Assembly (NCBI RefSeq): GCF_014217605.1
Contig: NZ_CP043639.1
Location: forward strand, 1,077,501 to 1,141,500
Direction: 5' to 3'
From: Sphingomonas sp. NBWT7
Lineage (GTDB): Bacteria; Pseudomonadota; Alphaproteobacteria; Sphingomonadales; Sphingomonadaceae
Length of the DNA stretch: 64,000 nucleotides
Shown here: positions 37,654 through 45,625 of the stretch, in pieces
Layout: every line of letters begins with the position of its first letter
How positions within the stretch are numbered: position 1 is the stretch's first letter
Made by a program: the position numbers and the translations under genes
Notes under the pieces: model-generated
The model's database searches: none
What the model was told of the DNA's origin: nothing
The model's input: the letters and a program-made list of their open reading frames with translations, nothing else

Positions 37654-38082
37654 CTAGTTCGACTGTTCCGGCGGCACGATCGGCAGCGGCAAGGGCGCAA
37701 CCGCAACACCGTCATCGACCAGTGCCTTGGCTTCGGCGATCGTCGCCTGGCCGTGAATCGTCTCGTGTGGCTGCGCGCCGTCGTGCATCGCGCGCGCCTG
37801 CGTCGCGAAATCCTTGCCCACCCAGCGCGATCCTTCGAGCACCTTGCGTTGCGCCGCCGCGAGCGCACGAAGCGCGACCTTGACGTCAACTGGTGCGGCG
37901 GGCGCACGGCTGTTCGCCTTAGCCGATACGTTGGGCGCCATCACCGACTTCTCGATCGTCGTGTCGCCACACAGCGGGCAAGCGATCAGCTTGCGCTCGC
38001 GCTGGTGGTCATACGCCGCAGAAGATGCGAACCACGCCTCGAACACGTGCTCACCGCCGCAGCGCAGATCGAATACGATCAT
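37654..38082 (-). CDS. DUF1178 family protein
   Basis: A 142-residue protein. It opens MIVFDLRCGGEHVFEAWFASSAAYDHQ and continues LIACPLCGDTTIEKSVMAPNV: the N-terminal Cys/His and CPxCG residues likely bind zinc. The remainder is helical (VALRALAAAQRKVLEGSRWVG, ARAMHDG). The function is unknown. Its ATG overlaps the nitrilase stop by 4 nt (ATGA), so it follows grxC and the nitrilase in one operon, as in many alphaproteobacteria. Confidence 0.88.
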   Translation of the reverse strand: MIVFDLRCGGEHVFEAWFASSAAYDHQRERKLIACPLCGDTTIEKSVMAPNVSAKANSRAPAAPVDVKVALRALAAAQRKVLEGSRWVGKDFATQARAMHDGAQPHETIHGQATIAEAKALVDDGVAVAPLPLPIVPPEQSN

Positions 38083-38960
38083 TGCGGCATGCCCGCCGCC
38101 AGCGTCACCGGCGGGATCGCCCGGCGATGATCGAGTACCGGGATCCGGGCGCGAACCTCGCCAATCCGCTCGCGATCGATCGGCACAAACGCCAGGCCCG
38201 CCGTCTCGCCGAGATCCGCCACGACCTCGCCCCAAGGATCGACCGCCAGCGAATGGCCGAAGGTCGCCCGGCCATCGGCGTGCGCGCCTGTCTGGGCCGC
38301 CGCGATCACGAAACACGCCGCCTCGATCGCCCGCGCACGCAGCAGGATGTGCCAGTGCGCAGCGCCAGTCGGTCGGGTAAAGGCGGCCGGCACCGTCAGG
38401 ATCGTCGCGCCGGCGTCGCTCAGCGACCGGAACAGGTCAGGGAAGCGCAGATCGTAGCAGATCGTCAGCCCTAGCCGGCCGAGCGGCGTATCGACCACCA
38501 CGGCCGCCTCGCCGCCTGCATAGGCCGCAGACTCGCGCCAGCTCTCGCCAGTCGGCAGATCGACGTCGAACAGGTGGATCTTGTCGTACCGTGCTCGAAT
38601 CGAGCCGCTGCCGTCGATCAAGAAGCCGCGGTTCGCCAACCGGCCGTCGGCTCGCCGGACAGCCAGGCTGCCGATATGCACCCATATCCCCGTCCGTGCC
38701 GCAGCATCGCGTACCGCCGCGAGCACACGATCATCCTCCTCGGCGACGATCGACCGCGCCGCCCGTACACGATCACGATCGAGCAGGCCCGACATCTCCG
38801 GCGTGAATAGCATCGCCGCCCCGCCCTGAGCCGCCTCGTCGATCGCGCGCACGATCACATCGGCGTTCGCCGCCGGATCGATCCCGCTCGTCATCTGCAG
38901 GATCGCTGCCGTCGCCGTCCTCACCGTCGACGAGCCTGTCGCTGCGGGGCTCGGTGTCAC
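38079..38960 (-). CDS. Nit1-type carbon-nitrogen hydrolase
   Basis: A 293-residue nitrilase-superfamily amidase. The Glu-Lys-Cys triad is present: Glu in LFTPEMSGLL (~55), Lys in RYDKIHLFDVD (~126) and Cys in TICYDLRFPDLFR (~168). The FDVDLPTG sequence places it with Nit1/NitA-type enzymes, known to repair deaminated glutathione. The neighbouring glutaredoxin gene, overlapping by 4 nt, supports a glutathione-related role. The start at 38960 is set by that overlap. Confidence 0.87.
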   Translation of the reverse strand: MTPSPAATGSSTVRTATAAILQMTSGIDPAANADVIVRAIDEAAQGGAAMLFTPEMSGLLDRDRVRAARSIVAEEDDRVLAAVRDAAARTGIWVHIGSLAVRRADGRLANRGFLIDGSGSIRARYDKIHLFDVDLPTGESWRESAAYAGGEAAVVVDTPLGRLGLTICYDLRFPDLFRSLSDAGATILTVPAAFTRPTGAAHWHILLRARAIEAACFVIAAAQTGAHADGRATFGHSLAVDPWGEVVADLGETAGLAFVPIDRERIGEVRARIPVLDHRRAIPPVTLAAGMPQ

Positions 38961-39217
38961 GTCGCTGCGAGAAGCGGGTCCAGCCCGCCGGTGCGCTCCA
39001 GTGCGGCGAGATCATCCGATCCGCCGATATGCTTTCCGTCGATGAAGATCTGCGGCACCGTGGTGCGTCCGCCGGCACGATCGATCATCTCGGCGCGCTT
39101 CGGCCCGCCCATCGTGATGTCGTACTCGGCGGGCTCGACGCCCTTCGCCGACAAAAGCTGCATCGCGCGGGTGCAGTAGGGGCACCACGCCTTGGTATAG
39201 ATTTCGACCTGCGCCAT
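38957..39217 (-). CDS. grxC: Glutaredoxin 3
   Basis: An 86-residue dithiol glutaredoxin with active site WCPYCTRA (Cys12/Cys15), cis-Pro in TTVPQIFIDG, and the glutathione-binding GGSDDLAAL near the end. It reduces protein disulphides and glutathione mixed disulphides in the cytosol. It is followed by the nitrilase (4-nt overlap) and preceded by comF with a 32-bp gap, suggesting a comF-grxC-nitrilase-DUF1178 transcription unit. Confidence 0.95.
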   Translation of the reverse strand: MAQVEIYTKAWCPYCTRAMQLLSAKGVEPAEYDITMGGPKRAEMIDRAGGRTTVPQIFIDGKHIGGSDDLAALERTGGLDPLLAAT

Positions 39218-39249
39218 ACGTTCCGAGTTGTGGACGCGGCCGCCGATTG

Positions 39250-39972
39250 TCAATCCGCGGCGGTCGGATCGAGCACGCGCGCCCAACACAGGACGTTCAC
39301 CCGCGCCGCCCCCGCCGCCAGCAGCGCGCGCACGCAGGCGTCGCTTGTTGCGCCGCTGGTGTGGACATCGTCGACCAGCACGATCCTGCGCCCCCGCAGC
39401 GTGGCGCCTTGAGCGATCGCGAACGCGCCCGATACCGCGCGGCGACGCCCCGCCCTGCCCAATCCGCGCAGCACCGGTGTCGCGTGACGGCGCACCAGGG
39501 CGCCATTGTCCGCCGGGACGCCCGACAGGCGGGACAGCGCGGTCGCGATCAGCCCCGCCTGATTGTAGCCGCGCGACCATAAGCGCCAGCGATGCAGCGG
39601 CACCGGAACGATCAGCTCGGCATCCGCGGGAAGGTGTCGCAGCATCAGACGCGCGGCGGTCTCGGCGAACGCCGCCCGCCCGGCATATTTAAGCCGGAGC
39701 GCCACCGTGCGGGCAACGGCGCCGTAGGCGACCGCGGCGTCGAGACCGGCATGTCGCGGCGGCGCGGTGAGGCAGTCGCCGCATCGCGCGTCCGCCCCGC
39801 GATCGAACGCGAAGGGTGTGTGGCACGCGGCGCACCATGGCGGCGTGAGGAACTGGAGCGATGACCAGCACGCGCTGCAGAACCGATGCGGCCGGTCGGT
39901 CACCGCGCCGCAACCCGGGCAGCGCGGCGGCAGCGCAAGCGACAGCAGCGGTTCGGCGATGTTCAACGCCAT
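39250..39972 (-). CDS. comF: ComF family phosphoribosyltransferase-like protein
   Basis: A 240-residue protein with an N-terminal double zinc finger (RCPGCG, FCSACW, CAACH, CGDC between ~15 and 75) and a phosphoribosyltransferase domain whose PRPP motif is VLVDDVHTSGATSDAC (~205). ComF proteins assist natural transformation and single-strand DNA handling in several bacteria. The start at 39972 (MALNIAEPLLSLALPPRCPGC) is preferred; an in-frame ATG at 40020 would overlap the divergent methyltransferase start. Confidence 0.9.
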   Translation of the reverse strand: MALNIAEPLLSLALPPRCPGCGAVTDRPHRFCSACWSSLQFLTPPWCAACHTPFAFDRGADARCGDCLTAPPRHAGLDAAVAYGAVARTVALRLKYAGRAAFAETAARLMLRHLPADAELIVPVPLHRWRLWSRGYNQAGLIATALSRLSGVPADNGALVRRHATPVLRGLGRAGRRRAVSGAFAIAQGATLRGRRIVLVDDVHTSGATSDACVRALLAAGAARVNVLCWARVLDPTAAD

Positions 39973-40018
39973 CGGCGACGCTTGTCGCGCGCCGTGCGAA
40001 AGCGCACAAGCCGCCGCC

Positions 40019-40855
40019 ATGTCCGCCCCCGAGATCTTTGACCGTGCGGCACGTCGGCACCGGCGCGACCGCGCGGCACCCGACTATGCGGCGCACGATT
40101 TCCTGCGGGCGGCGATGCTCGACGGCATCACCGAACGGCTGGCGTCGGTGAAGCGCGCGTTTACCGATGTGCTCGATCTCGGCAGTTTCGACGGCGCGTT
40201 CGTCCCGCCACCAGGCGCACGCATAACGCGGCTCGACTCTGGCCACGCCTTCGCGCGGACCAGCGGCGGCGTGCAGGCGGACGAGGATCGGCTGCCTTTC
40301 GCCGACGCGTCGTTCGACCTCGTGATATCCGCCGGCATACTCGATCAGCTCAACGACGTGCCCGGAGCGCTCGCGCTCACGCGTCGCGTACTGAAGCCGG
40401 ACGGGCTGTTCCTCGGCGCGATGCTCGGGGCCGGCTCGCTGAGCGCGCTGCGCGCCGCGTTGCGTGCTGCCGAGACGGAACGTCCGGTGGCGCGGCTCCA
40501 CCCGCAGATCGACGTTCGCTCGGCCGGTGATCTGCTGATGCGCGCCGGCTTTGCACTGCCCGTTGCGGATACCGAGCGACTGCGTGTGCGCTATGCGTCG
40601 ATTGGACGGCTGCTGGGGGACCTTCGCGGCATGGCGGCGACCAACGTCCTTGCAACCCGCCATCCGCTCGGCCGCGCAGCGCTGGCGCGCGCTGCCGCCG
40701 CGTTCGCCGGGACGGCCGATGCCGATGGGCGGACGAGCGAGACGTTCGAGATCGTCTTTCTCACCGGCTGGTCGCCGTCCCCCGATCAGCCGCAGCCGGC
40801 GAAACGGGGCAGCGCGACGGCATCGCTTGCTGCCGCCTTACGCGACCGCAAGTAA
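40019..40855 (+). CDS. SAM-dependent methyltransferase (BioC/NDUFAF5-like)
   Basis: A 278-residue class I methyltransferase. The N-terminus EIFDRAARRHRRDRAAPDYAAHDFL is typical of the NDUFAF5 group, in which the human protein modifies a complex I subunit. The SAM-binding motif I is degraded (VLDLGSFDGAF), motif II is DEDRLPFADASFDLVIS and LNDVPGAL follows. The C-terminus is rich in Arg and Ala. The substrate is unknown. It is divergent from comF; if comF used its longest start, the two ATGs would share bases in CATG. Confidence 0.8.
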   Translation: MSAPEIFDRAARRHRRDRAAPDYAAHDFLRAAMLDGITERLASVKRAFTDVLDLGSFDGAFVPPPGARITRLDSGHAFARTSGGVQADEDRLPFADASFDLVISAGILDQLNDVPGALALTRRVLKPDGLFLGAMLGAGSLSALRAALRAAETERPVARLHPQIDVRSAGDLLMRAGFALPVADTERLRVRYASIGRLLGDLRGMAATNVLATRHPLGRAALARAAAAFAGTADADGRTSETFEIVFLTGWSPSPDQPQPAKRGSATASLAAALRDRK

Positions 40856-40858
40856 GGG

Positions 40859-41248
40859 TCAGGCGTCGGCGCGTCGGTTAAGATCGTGGCCGAAGGCAAG
40901 CACGCCGACCCCGATGATCGTCCAAAGCGCCTCGCCATGCTCCATCAGCCCGGCATCGTGCGGCAGCGTCATCGCGCCGGCCATCATCCCGAGCCCAAGC
41001 GAGCCGACTCCGAGCGGCAGGAGATAACCATGCTGCAACGCCCCGCGCCCAAGCCCCAGAGCGCCAAGGGCGATCGCTACTGTCAGCCCGATCTCGTGAA
41101 AGATCGGATCCACCAGCATCCCGCCGACCGCGGAAAGCATCGCCACCAGCACCGCGCTGGCGATGCAGTGCACGACGCACAGCCCGGATACGATGATCGC
41201 CAGCCGATCAAACCCGGTCGAACGGTCAAAGCGAAGCGTGGTCGTCAT
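40859..41248 (-). CDS. MerC-domain small membrane protein
   Basis: A 129-residue inner-membrane protein with four hydrophobic helices and the MerC signature Cys pair in SGLCVVHCIASAVL (~23-36). MerC domain proteins were first known for mercury uptake, but chromosomal stand-alone forms in alphaproteobacteria are often thought to handle other metals such as zinc; no mer genes are present. His-containing loops (FHEIG, LQHGYLLP, LPHDAGLMEHGE) could bind metal. The start at 41248 is used; a TTG two codons earlier is possible. A Zur-like dyad lies 31 bp upstream. Confidence 0.8.
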   Translation of the reverse strand: MTTTLRFDRSTGFDRLAIIVSGLCVVHCIASAVLVAMLSAVGGMLVDPIFHEIGLTVAIALGALGLGRGALQHGYLLPLGVGSLGLGMMAGAMTLPHDAGLMEHGEALWTIIGVGVLAFGHDLNRRADA

Positions 41249-41278
41249 CCGCAACCCATGTAGCGCGGCTATGGCGAC

Positions 41279-41291
41279 GTTACAATATCAC
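41279..41291. promoter_or_regulatory. Zur-like dyad upstream of the MerC-domain gene
   Basis: GTTACAATATCAC resembles the alphaproteobacterial zinc-uptake-regulator box (about GTTATAATATAAC as I recall it), with two mismatches. It lies 31 bp before the MerC-domain start on the other strand and about 60 bp before ctaA, where an operator would sit. Confidence 0.3.
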
Positions 41292-41350
41292 ATCATGCTG
41301 AAACATCGTCGCGCCATTGCCGCTGCGCAGCACCGACCGTACATGGGCGC

Positions 41351-42427
41351 ATGCTGCAGCCAAGCCCAGGTTTCCGCGTGTCCGCCCGCCCCCGCTCGCT
41401 CGCGCGATGGCTGTACATCGTCGCCGCGCTGATCGTCGCGATGGTGGCGGTCGGGGGCATCACGCGACTGACCGAATCAGGCCTGTCGATCACCCAATGG
41501 AAGCCGATCAGCGGCATCATCCCGCCACTCAATGACGCGCAATGGCAGGCGGAATTCGCCAACTATCAGCGCATCCCCGAATATCAGCAAATCAACCAGG
41601 ACATGACGCTCGCCGGGTTCAAGGGCATCTTCTTCTGGGAATATGTCCATCGCCTGCTCGGCCGCGTCATCGGCCTCGCCTTCGCGCTGCCGCTCCTGTG
41701 GTTCGCGGTGCGCCGGCAGATCCCGCGCGGCTTCGGCTGGCGCCTGACGGTGCTTCTGATGCTCGGTGGGCTGCAGGGCGCCATCGGCTGGTGGATGGTC
41801 GCCTCCGGGCTGTCGGAGCGTACCGACGTCAGCCACATCCGGCTGGCGACGCATCTGTCGGCCGCGCTGCTGATCCTCGGCGGCATCGTCTGGACCGCAC
41901 TCGATCTGCGCACTCTCGCCGCGAACCCGCTCGCGCGGCCCGCACGGTTGCACTGGCTGGGCAGCTTCGCGCTGGCGATGCTCGCACTCCAGATCGTGCT
42001 GGGCGCGTTCACGGCAGGGCTCGATGCGGGCTATGCGTTCAGCAGCTGGCCGCTGATGGGCGATGCTTTCTTCCCCGCCGATGCACCGATGCTGGTGCCG
42101 GCGTGGCGCAACGTCGTCGACAATCCCGTCGTGGTTCAGTTCGTTCACCGATGGTTCGCCTTCGCCGCCACCGGCGCGCTCGTGTGGCTCGCGATGGCGG
42201 CGCGGCGCCGCGGCGCAGTCAATGCTTGGGGCGCAGTGATCCTGCTCGTCGGGCTACAGATCGTTCTGGGGATCGCCACCCTGCTGAGCGGCGTCGAGAT
42301 CGTCGTTGCCGTCGCCCATCAGGTTAACGCCGCGATCCTGCTGATCGCCGCGGTCGCCGCTGCACACGCGCTCGGACACAGGCATGGCGCGCCGCTCTCG
42401 ACCGGAACGAAGCAGCTGGTATCATAA
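41351..42427 (+). CDS. ctaA: Heme A synthase (COX15/CtaA type 2)
   Basis: Oxidises the heme O methyl group to give heme A for cytochrome c oxidase. It has 358 residues and eight membrane helices. Heme-ligand histidines occur in FFWEYVHRLLGRVIG, DVSHIRLATHLSAALL, VVQFVHRWFAF and VVAVAHQVNAAILL. GGITRLTESGLSITQWKPISG near the N-terminus is the alphaproteobacterial COX15-like hallmark. The cytochrome oxidase operon itself is not in the window. Confidence 0.95.
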   Translation: MLQPSPGFRVSARPRSLARWLYIVAALIVAMVAVGGITRLTESGLSITQWKPISGIIPPLNDAQWQAEFANYQRIPEYQQINQDMTLAGFKGIFFWEYVHRLLGRVIGLAFALPLLWFAVRRQIPRGFGWRLTVLLMLGGLQGAIGWWMVASGLSERTDVSHIRLATHLSAALLILGGIVWTALDLRTLAANPLARPARLHWLGSFALAMLALQIVLGAFTAGLDAGYAFSSWPLMGDAFFPADAPMLVPAWRNVVDNPVVVQFVHRWFAFAATGALVWLAMAARRRGAVNAWGAVILLVGLQIVLGIATLLSGVEIVVAVAHQVNAAILLIAAVAAAHALGHRHGAPLSTGTKQLVS

Positions 42428-42453
42428 TACCCGTCATGCGGGTGGCGGTTTTG

Positions 42454-42480
42454 TTGACTTTCCGGGCGCTTCTCTACAAA
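42454..42480 (+). promoter_or_regulatory. Promoter candidate for rplM-rpsI
   Basis: TTGACT (42454-42459) with TACAAA (42475-42480) 15 bp downstream, in the 120-bp gap before rplM. TTGACTTT is a strong -35 in sphingomonad ribosomal promoters as I recall. The short spacer leaves the -10 hexamer uncertain. The rest is a ~65-nt GC-rich leader containing GGTTCCGGGGCGG. Confidence 0.45.
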
Positions 42481-42547
42481 GGAGCGCGCAACGCGCTGCG
42501 CCGGTTCCGGGGCGGCGTCTTGGTTCAATGAAAAGGTCAAAGCTCCC

Positions 42548-43027
42548 ATGAAGGCGCTGATGAAGACCACCAAGGCGGCAAAGCCCGCCGAGGTGGAGAA
42601 GAAGTGGCACATTGTCGATGCCACCGATCTGGTGGTCGGCCGCGCTGCGGTGGTGATCGCCAACGTCCTGCGCGGCAAGCACAAGACGTCGTTCACCCCG
42701 CACGTCGATTGCGGTGACAACGTCATCGTGATCAACGCCGACAAGGTGAAGTTCACCGGCAACAAGCTGGCGGACAAGGTCTATTACAAGCACACCGGCT
42801 ATGCCGGCGGCATCAAGGGCGTCACCGCCGCAAAGGTGCTAGAGGGTCGCTTCCCGGAGCGCGTGCTCGAGAAGGCCGTCGAGCGGATGATCCCGCGTGG
42901 CCCGCTCGGCCGCCAGCAGATGCGCAACTTGCGCATCTTCAAGGGCACCGAGCATCCGCACGAGGCGCAGAACCCCGAAGTTCTCGACATCGCCGGCATG
43001 AACCGCAAGAACAAGGTGGGCGCATAA
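42548..43027 (+). CDS. rplM: Large ribosomal subunit protein uL13
   Basis: A 50S assembly protein of 159 residues: [23 protein letters not shown] (~23-45), [24 protein letters not shown] and the EHPHEAQ C-terminus are hallmarks. It carries ~17 extra N-terminal residues ([17 protein letters not shown]) relative to E. coli L13, typical of sphingomonads as I recall. Its TAA overlaps the rpsI ATG by one base (TAATG). Confidence 0.97.
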   Translation: MKALMKTTKAAKPAEVEKKWHIVDATDLVVGRAAVVIANVLRGKHKTSFTPHVDCGDNVIVINADKVKFTGNKLADKVYYKHTGYAGGIKGVTAAKVLEGRFPERVLEKAVERMIPRGPLGRQQMRNLRIFKGTEHPHEAQNPEVLDIAGMNRKNKVGA

Positions 43028-43587
43028 TGTCCGACAATCGCCAGTCGCTTTCCGATCTCGCCGCGCTGACGCAGCAGTCGTCGCAGCCCGCTTCGCCCGC
43101 CGCCTCGTCGGGTGATTCGTCGGCCGATGCCTATCTCGCTGGACAGGTCGAGGCGCCGACGCAGCCGACCACGCCGCTGCGCCAGCAGGAGCTCGATAAG
43201 TACGGTCGCGCGTACGCCACCGGCCGCCGCAAGGACGCCGTCGCGCGCGTTTGGCTGAAGCCCGGCTCGGGCAAGATCACGATCAACGGTCGCGATCAGG
43301 AAACCTATTTCGCGCGTCCGACGCTGCGTCTCGTCATCAACCAGGTGTTCGGCATCACCGAGCGCGAGGGCCAGTATGACGTGATCTGCACCGTCAAGGG
43401 CGGCGGCCTGTCGGGCCAGGCCGGCGCGGTGAAGCACGGCATCAGCCAGGCGATCACCAAGTACGAGCCGGTCCTGCGTGCACCGGTGAAGGCGGCGGGC
43501 TTCCTCACCCGCGACAGCCGTACGGTCGAGCGCAAGAAGTACGGCCGCGCCAAGGCACGCCGCAGCTTCCAGTTCTCGAAGCGCTGA
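43027..43587 (+). CDS. rpsI: Small ribosomal subunit protein uS9 with N-terminal extension
   Basis: A 30S protein of 186 residues. The conserved uS9 core starts at about residue 59 ([22 protein letters not shown]), through [18 protein letters not shown], and ends with the decoding-site tail [18 protein letters not shown]. coli S9 has 130 residues, so the first ~55 Ser/Gln/Ala-rich residues are an extra low-complexity extension. It is coupled to rplM by TAATG and ends in an intrinsic terminator. Confidence 0.97.
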   Translation: MSDNRQSLSDLAALTQQSSQPASPAASSGDSSADAYLAGQVEAPTQPTTPLRQQELDKYGRAYATGRRKDAVARVWLKPGSGKITINGRDQETYFARPTLRLVINQVFGITEREGQYDVICTVKGGGLSGQAGAVKHGISQAITKYEPVLRAPVKAAGFLTRDSRTVERKKYGRAKARRSFQFSKR

Positions 43588-43630
43588 GGTTGCCGTCCCG
43601 GGCCATGCGCCCGGGCTCGCCGAGGCGAAC

Positions 43631-43661
43631 AAAGGGGCGGTCCTTCGGGGCCGCCCTTTTT
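43631..43661 (+). terminator. Intrinsic terminator of rplM-rpsI
   Basis: GGGGCGGTCC pairs with GGGCCGCCC around TTCG (43634-43656), with one G-T pair, preceded by AAA and followed by TTTTT (43657-43661). This is a textbook Rho-independent terminator. Confidence 0.9.
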
Positions 43662-43717
43662 CGTTTACGCCTACCCCGCTCATCGCAGCGCAAGCACCGC
43701 GTGCCTATATCGGTGGC

Positions 43718-44347
43718 ATGCCGACTCTCGCAGATGTTACCCCGCACCTTCCGCTGATCGGGGCGCTGTTCGGCGTCGTCATCGTCGCCAGCCTGCTGCG
43801 CCGGATCCCGATCGTTGGGCGCATCTTCGGCGCGCTGACGTGGCTCGTGCTGCTCGGCGCGCTGGCAATGGTGATCGTCCGGCGCGAGCGGTTCGATCCC
43901 TATCTCGGCAGCGTCGCCAGAATGCTCGATCTGTCGAGCCAGCAGGTGGCGGGTGAGGAAACGCGGATCCGCATGAGCCCCGACGGGCATTTCTGGGCCA
44001 ACGTGCGCTTCGGTGGCGTGGATCGGCGGATGCTGATCGACAGCGGCGCCACCGTCACCGCGCTGTCGCTTGCCACCGCGCAGGCGGCCGGGCTCGACGT
44101 GCGTGAGGCGGGCTTTCCGATGCTGCTGCGCACGGCCAACGGCACGATCCGCGCGCAGACCGCCGACATCGCCGAGCTGCGGCTCGGAAACGTCGTGGCG
44201 CGCGATCTGCCGGTGGTCGTCTCGCCCGCGTTCGGAAACACCGACGTGCTCGGCATGAACTTCCTGTCACGCCTCAAATCATGGCGCGTCGAGGAGCGGA
44301 CGCTGATCATGACGCCGCATCATCCGCAGCCCGTCACATCGGGATGA
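43718..44347 (+). CDS. Membrane-anchored retropepsin-like aspartic protease
   Basis: A 209-residue protein with two N-terminal membrane helices (LPLIGALFGVVIVASLL; ALTWLVLLGALAMVIV) and a single-domain periplasmic aspartyl protease of the TIGR02281 (clan AA) type: Asp108 in MLIDSGATVTALS, then VVSPAFGNTDVLGMNFL as the flap/C-terminal region. It acts as a dimer in retropepsins. The substrate is unknown. Its stop codon overlaps the modC 3' end by 14 bp in convergent orientation. Confidence 0.87.
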   Translation: MPTLADVTPHLPLIGALFGVVIVASLLRRIPIVGRIFGALTWLVLLGALAMVIVRRERFDPYLGSVARMLDLSSQQVAGEETRIRMSPDGHFWANVRFGGVDRRMLIDSGATVTALSLATAQAAGLDVREAGFPMLLRTANGTIRAQTADIAELRLGNVVARDLPVVVSPAFGNTDVLGMNFLSRLKSWRVEERTLIMTPHHPQPVTSG

Positions 44348-44936
44348 CGCGCGCGCACAGGCGCTCGGCCTCGGCAGCGTCGTGCGTCACGATCAACATC
44401 GGCAATCGCAACTCGTCGCGCACCCGCTCGATTGCCTGCATCGCCTCCTCGCGCCGCGCCGGATCGAGCGACGACAGCGGCTCGTCGAGCAGCAGGAAAT
44501 CGGGATCGCGCAGCAGCGCGCGCCCGATGGCTACGCGCCGCGCCTCGCCCCCCGACAAAGTGCGCGGCCAACGATCGAGCAGCGTCGTGATGTCGAGCGT
44601 CTTCGCCACCTCGACGAGCCGTCCGGCATCGGGCGCGCCGTACAGCAGGTTGCGGCGCACCGAGAGATGCGGGAAGAGCCGCGGCTCCTGAAAGACGACG
44701 CCTGCGCGCCGGTGCTCGGGCTTGAGATCGATGCCTTGCGTTGCATCGAACAACGTGCGCTCGGCGACGCGGACGTGCCCGCAGTCGGGCTTCAGCAGGC
44801 CCGCGATCATCATCAGGACGCTGGTCTTCCCCGCGCCCGATGGCCCGACGAGCGCGTTCGCGCCGCTCGGCACTCGGAACGTCGCGCCGACGACGCGCCC
44901 GGCGCGGCGCGTGCAGACATCGACGTCAAAGGACAT
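44334..44936 (-). CDS. modC: Molybdate ABC transporter ATP-binding protein, short form lacking the TOBE domain
   Basis: A 200-residue ATPase energising molybdate import. Walker A GPSGAGKTS (~32-40), Q-loop FQEPRLFPHL, signature LSGGEARRV (~126), Walker B FLLLDEPLSSLD and the switch His in VTHDAAEAE are intact. E. coli ModC is ~350 residues with a C-terminal molybdate-binding TOBE/MOP domain; here the protein stops right after the switch region, so that domain is absent. It overlaps modB by 11 nt. It could be a natural short form or a shortened gene. Confidence 0.88.
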   Translation of the reverse strand: MSFDVDVCTRRAGRVVGATFRVPSGANALVGPSGAGKTSVLMMIAGLLKPDCGHVRVAERTLFDATQGIDLKPEHRRAGVVFQEPRLFPHLSVRRNLLYGAPDAGRLVEVAKTLDITTLLDRWPRTLSGGEARRVAIGRALLRDPDFLLLDEPLSSLDPARREEAMQAIERVRDELRLPMLIVTHDAAEAERLCARVIPM

Positions 44937-45612
44937 GCAGCCCCCGTCCCTGCCGTCGCGCGAGCCATTCCGACAACAGCAACGCGACGAGGCTGATCGC
45001 CACCGACACACCGGCGAGCCGCCACACCGCATCTTCGCCCCCCGGGCGCTGCAACGCCGCATAGATCGCCAGCGGCAGCGTCTGCGTCTCGCCCGGCACG
45101 TTCGACACGAAGGTGATGGTGGCGCCGAACTCGCCCAGCGATCGCGCGAAGCCGAGCACGGCGGCGGCGAGCACGCCCGGCAGCGATAGCGGCAGCGTGA
45201 TCGTCGCAAAGGTGCGCCACCACCCGGCGCCGAGCGTCCGCGCCGCCTGTTCGAGGCGTCGATCGACCGCCTCGAGCGAAAGTCGCATCGCGCGCACCAT
45301 CAGCGGCAAGGCCATGACACCGGCCGCAATCGCGGCGCCGGTCCAGCGGAACAGCACGCTGACGCCGAACAGCCGCGCGAGCATCGCCCCGATCGGCCCG
45401 CCCGGCGCAAAGGCGAGCAGAAGCAGCCACCCCGTCACCACCGGTGGCACGACAAGCGGCAAGTGAATCAAGGCGTCGAGCAGGGCCTTGCCGGCGAACC
45501 GCCCGCGCGCGAGCAGCCAAGCCAGCCCGAAGGCGATCGGCAGCGTCACCGCCGTCGCGACGCCGCCGACGAGCAGCGACAGCCAGACGATTGACGCGAG
45601 ATCCCCGGTCAC
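44926..45612 (-). CDS. modB: Molybdate ABC transporter permease
   Basis: A 228-residue inner-membrane permease with about five helices. The ABC loop with EAA motif is LEQAARTLGAGWWRTFATITLPLSLPG (~122-148), and FARSLGEFGATITFVSN is a ModB hallmark. It lies 13 bp after modA and overlaps modC by 11 nt. With ModA and ModC it imports molybdate for molybdopterin enzymes, none of which are seen nearby. Confidence 0.95.
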   Translation of the reverse strand: MTGDLASIVWLSLLVGGVATAVTLPIAFGLAWLLARGRFAGKALLDALIHLPLVVPPVVTGWLLLLAFAPGGPIGAMLARLFGVSVLFRWTGAAIAAGVMALPLMVRAMRLSLEAVDRRLEQAARTLGAGWWRTFATITLPLSLPGVLAAAVLGFARSLGEFGATITFVSNVPGETQTLPLAIYAALQRPGGEDAVWRLAGVSVAISLVALLLSEWLARRQGRGLHVL

Positions 45613-45625
45613 GCGCGGCGCGCCG

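Noticed and set aside
40859..41248. Mercury-resistance locus
   Set aside because: Only a MerC-like domain is present; no merR, merA, merT or merP is near.
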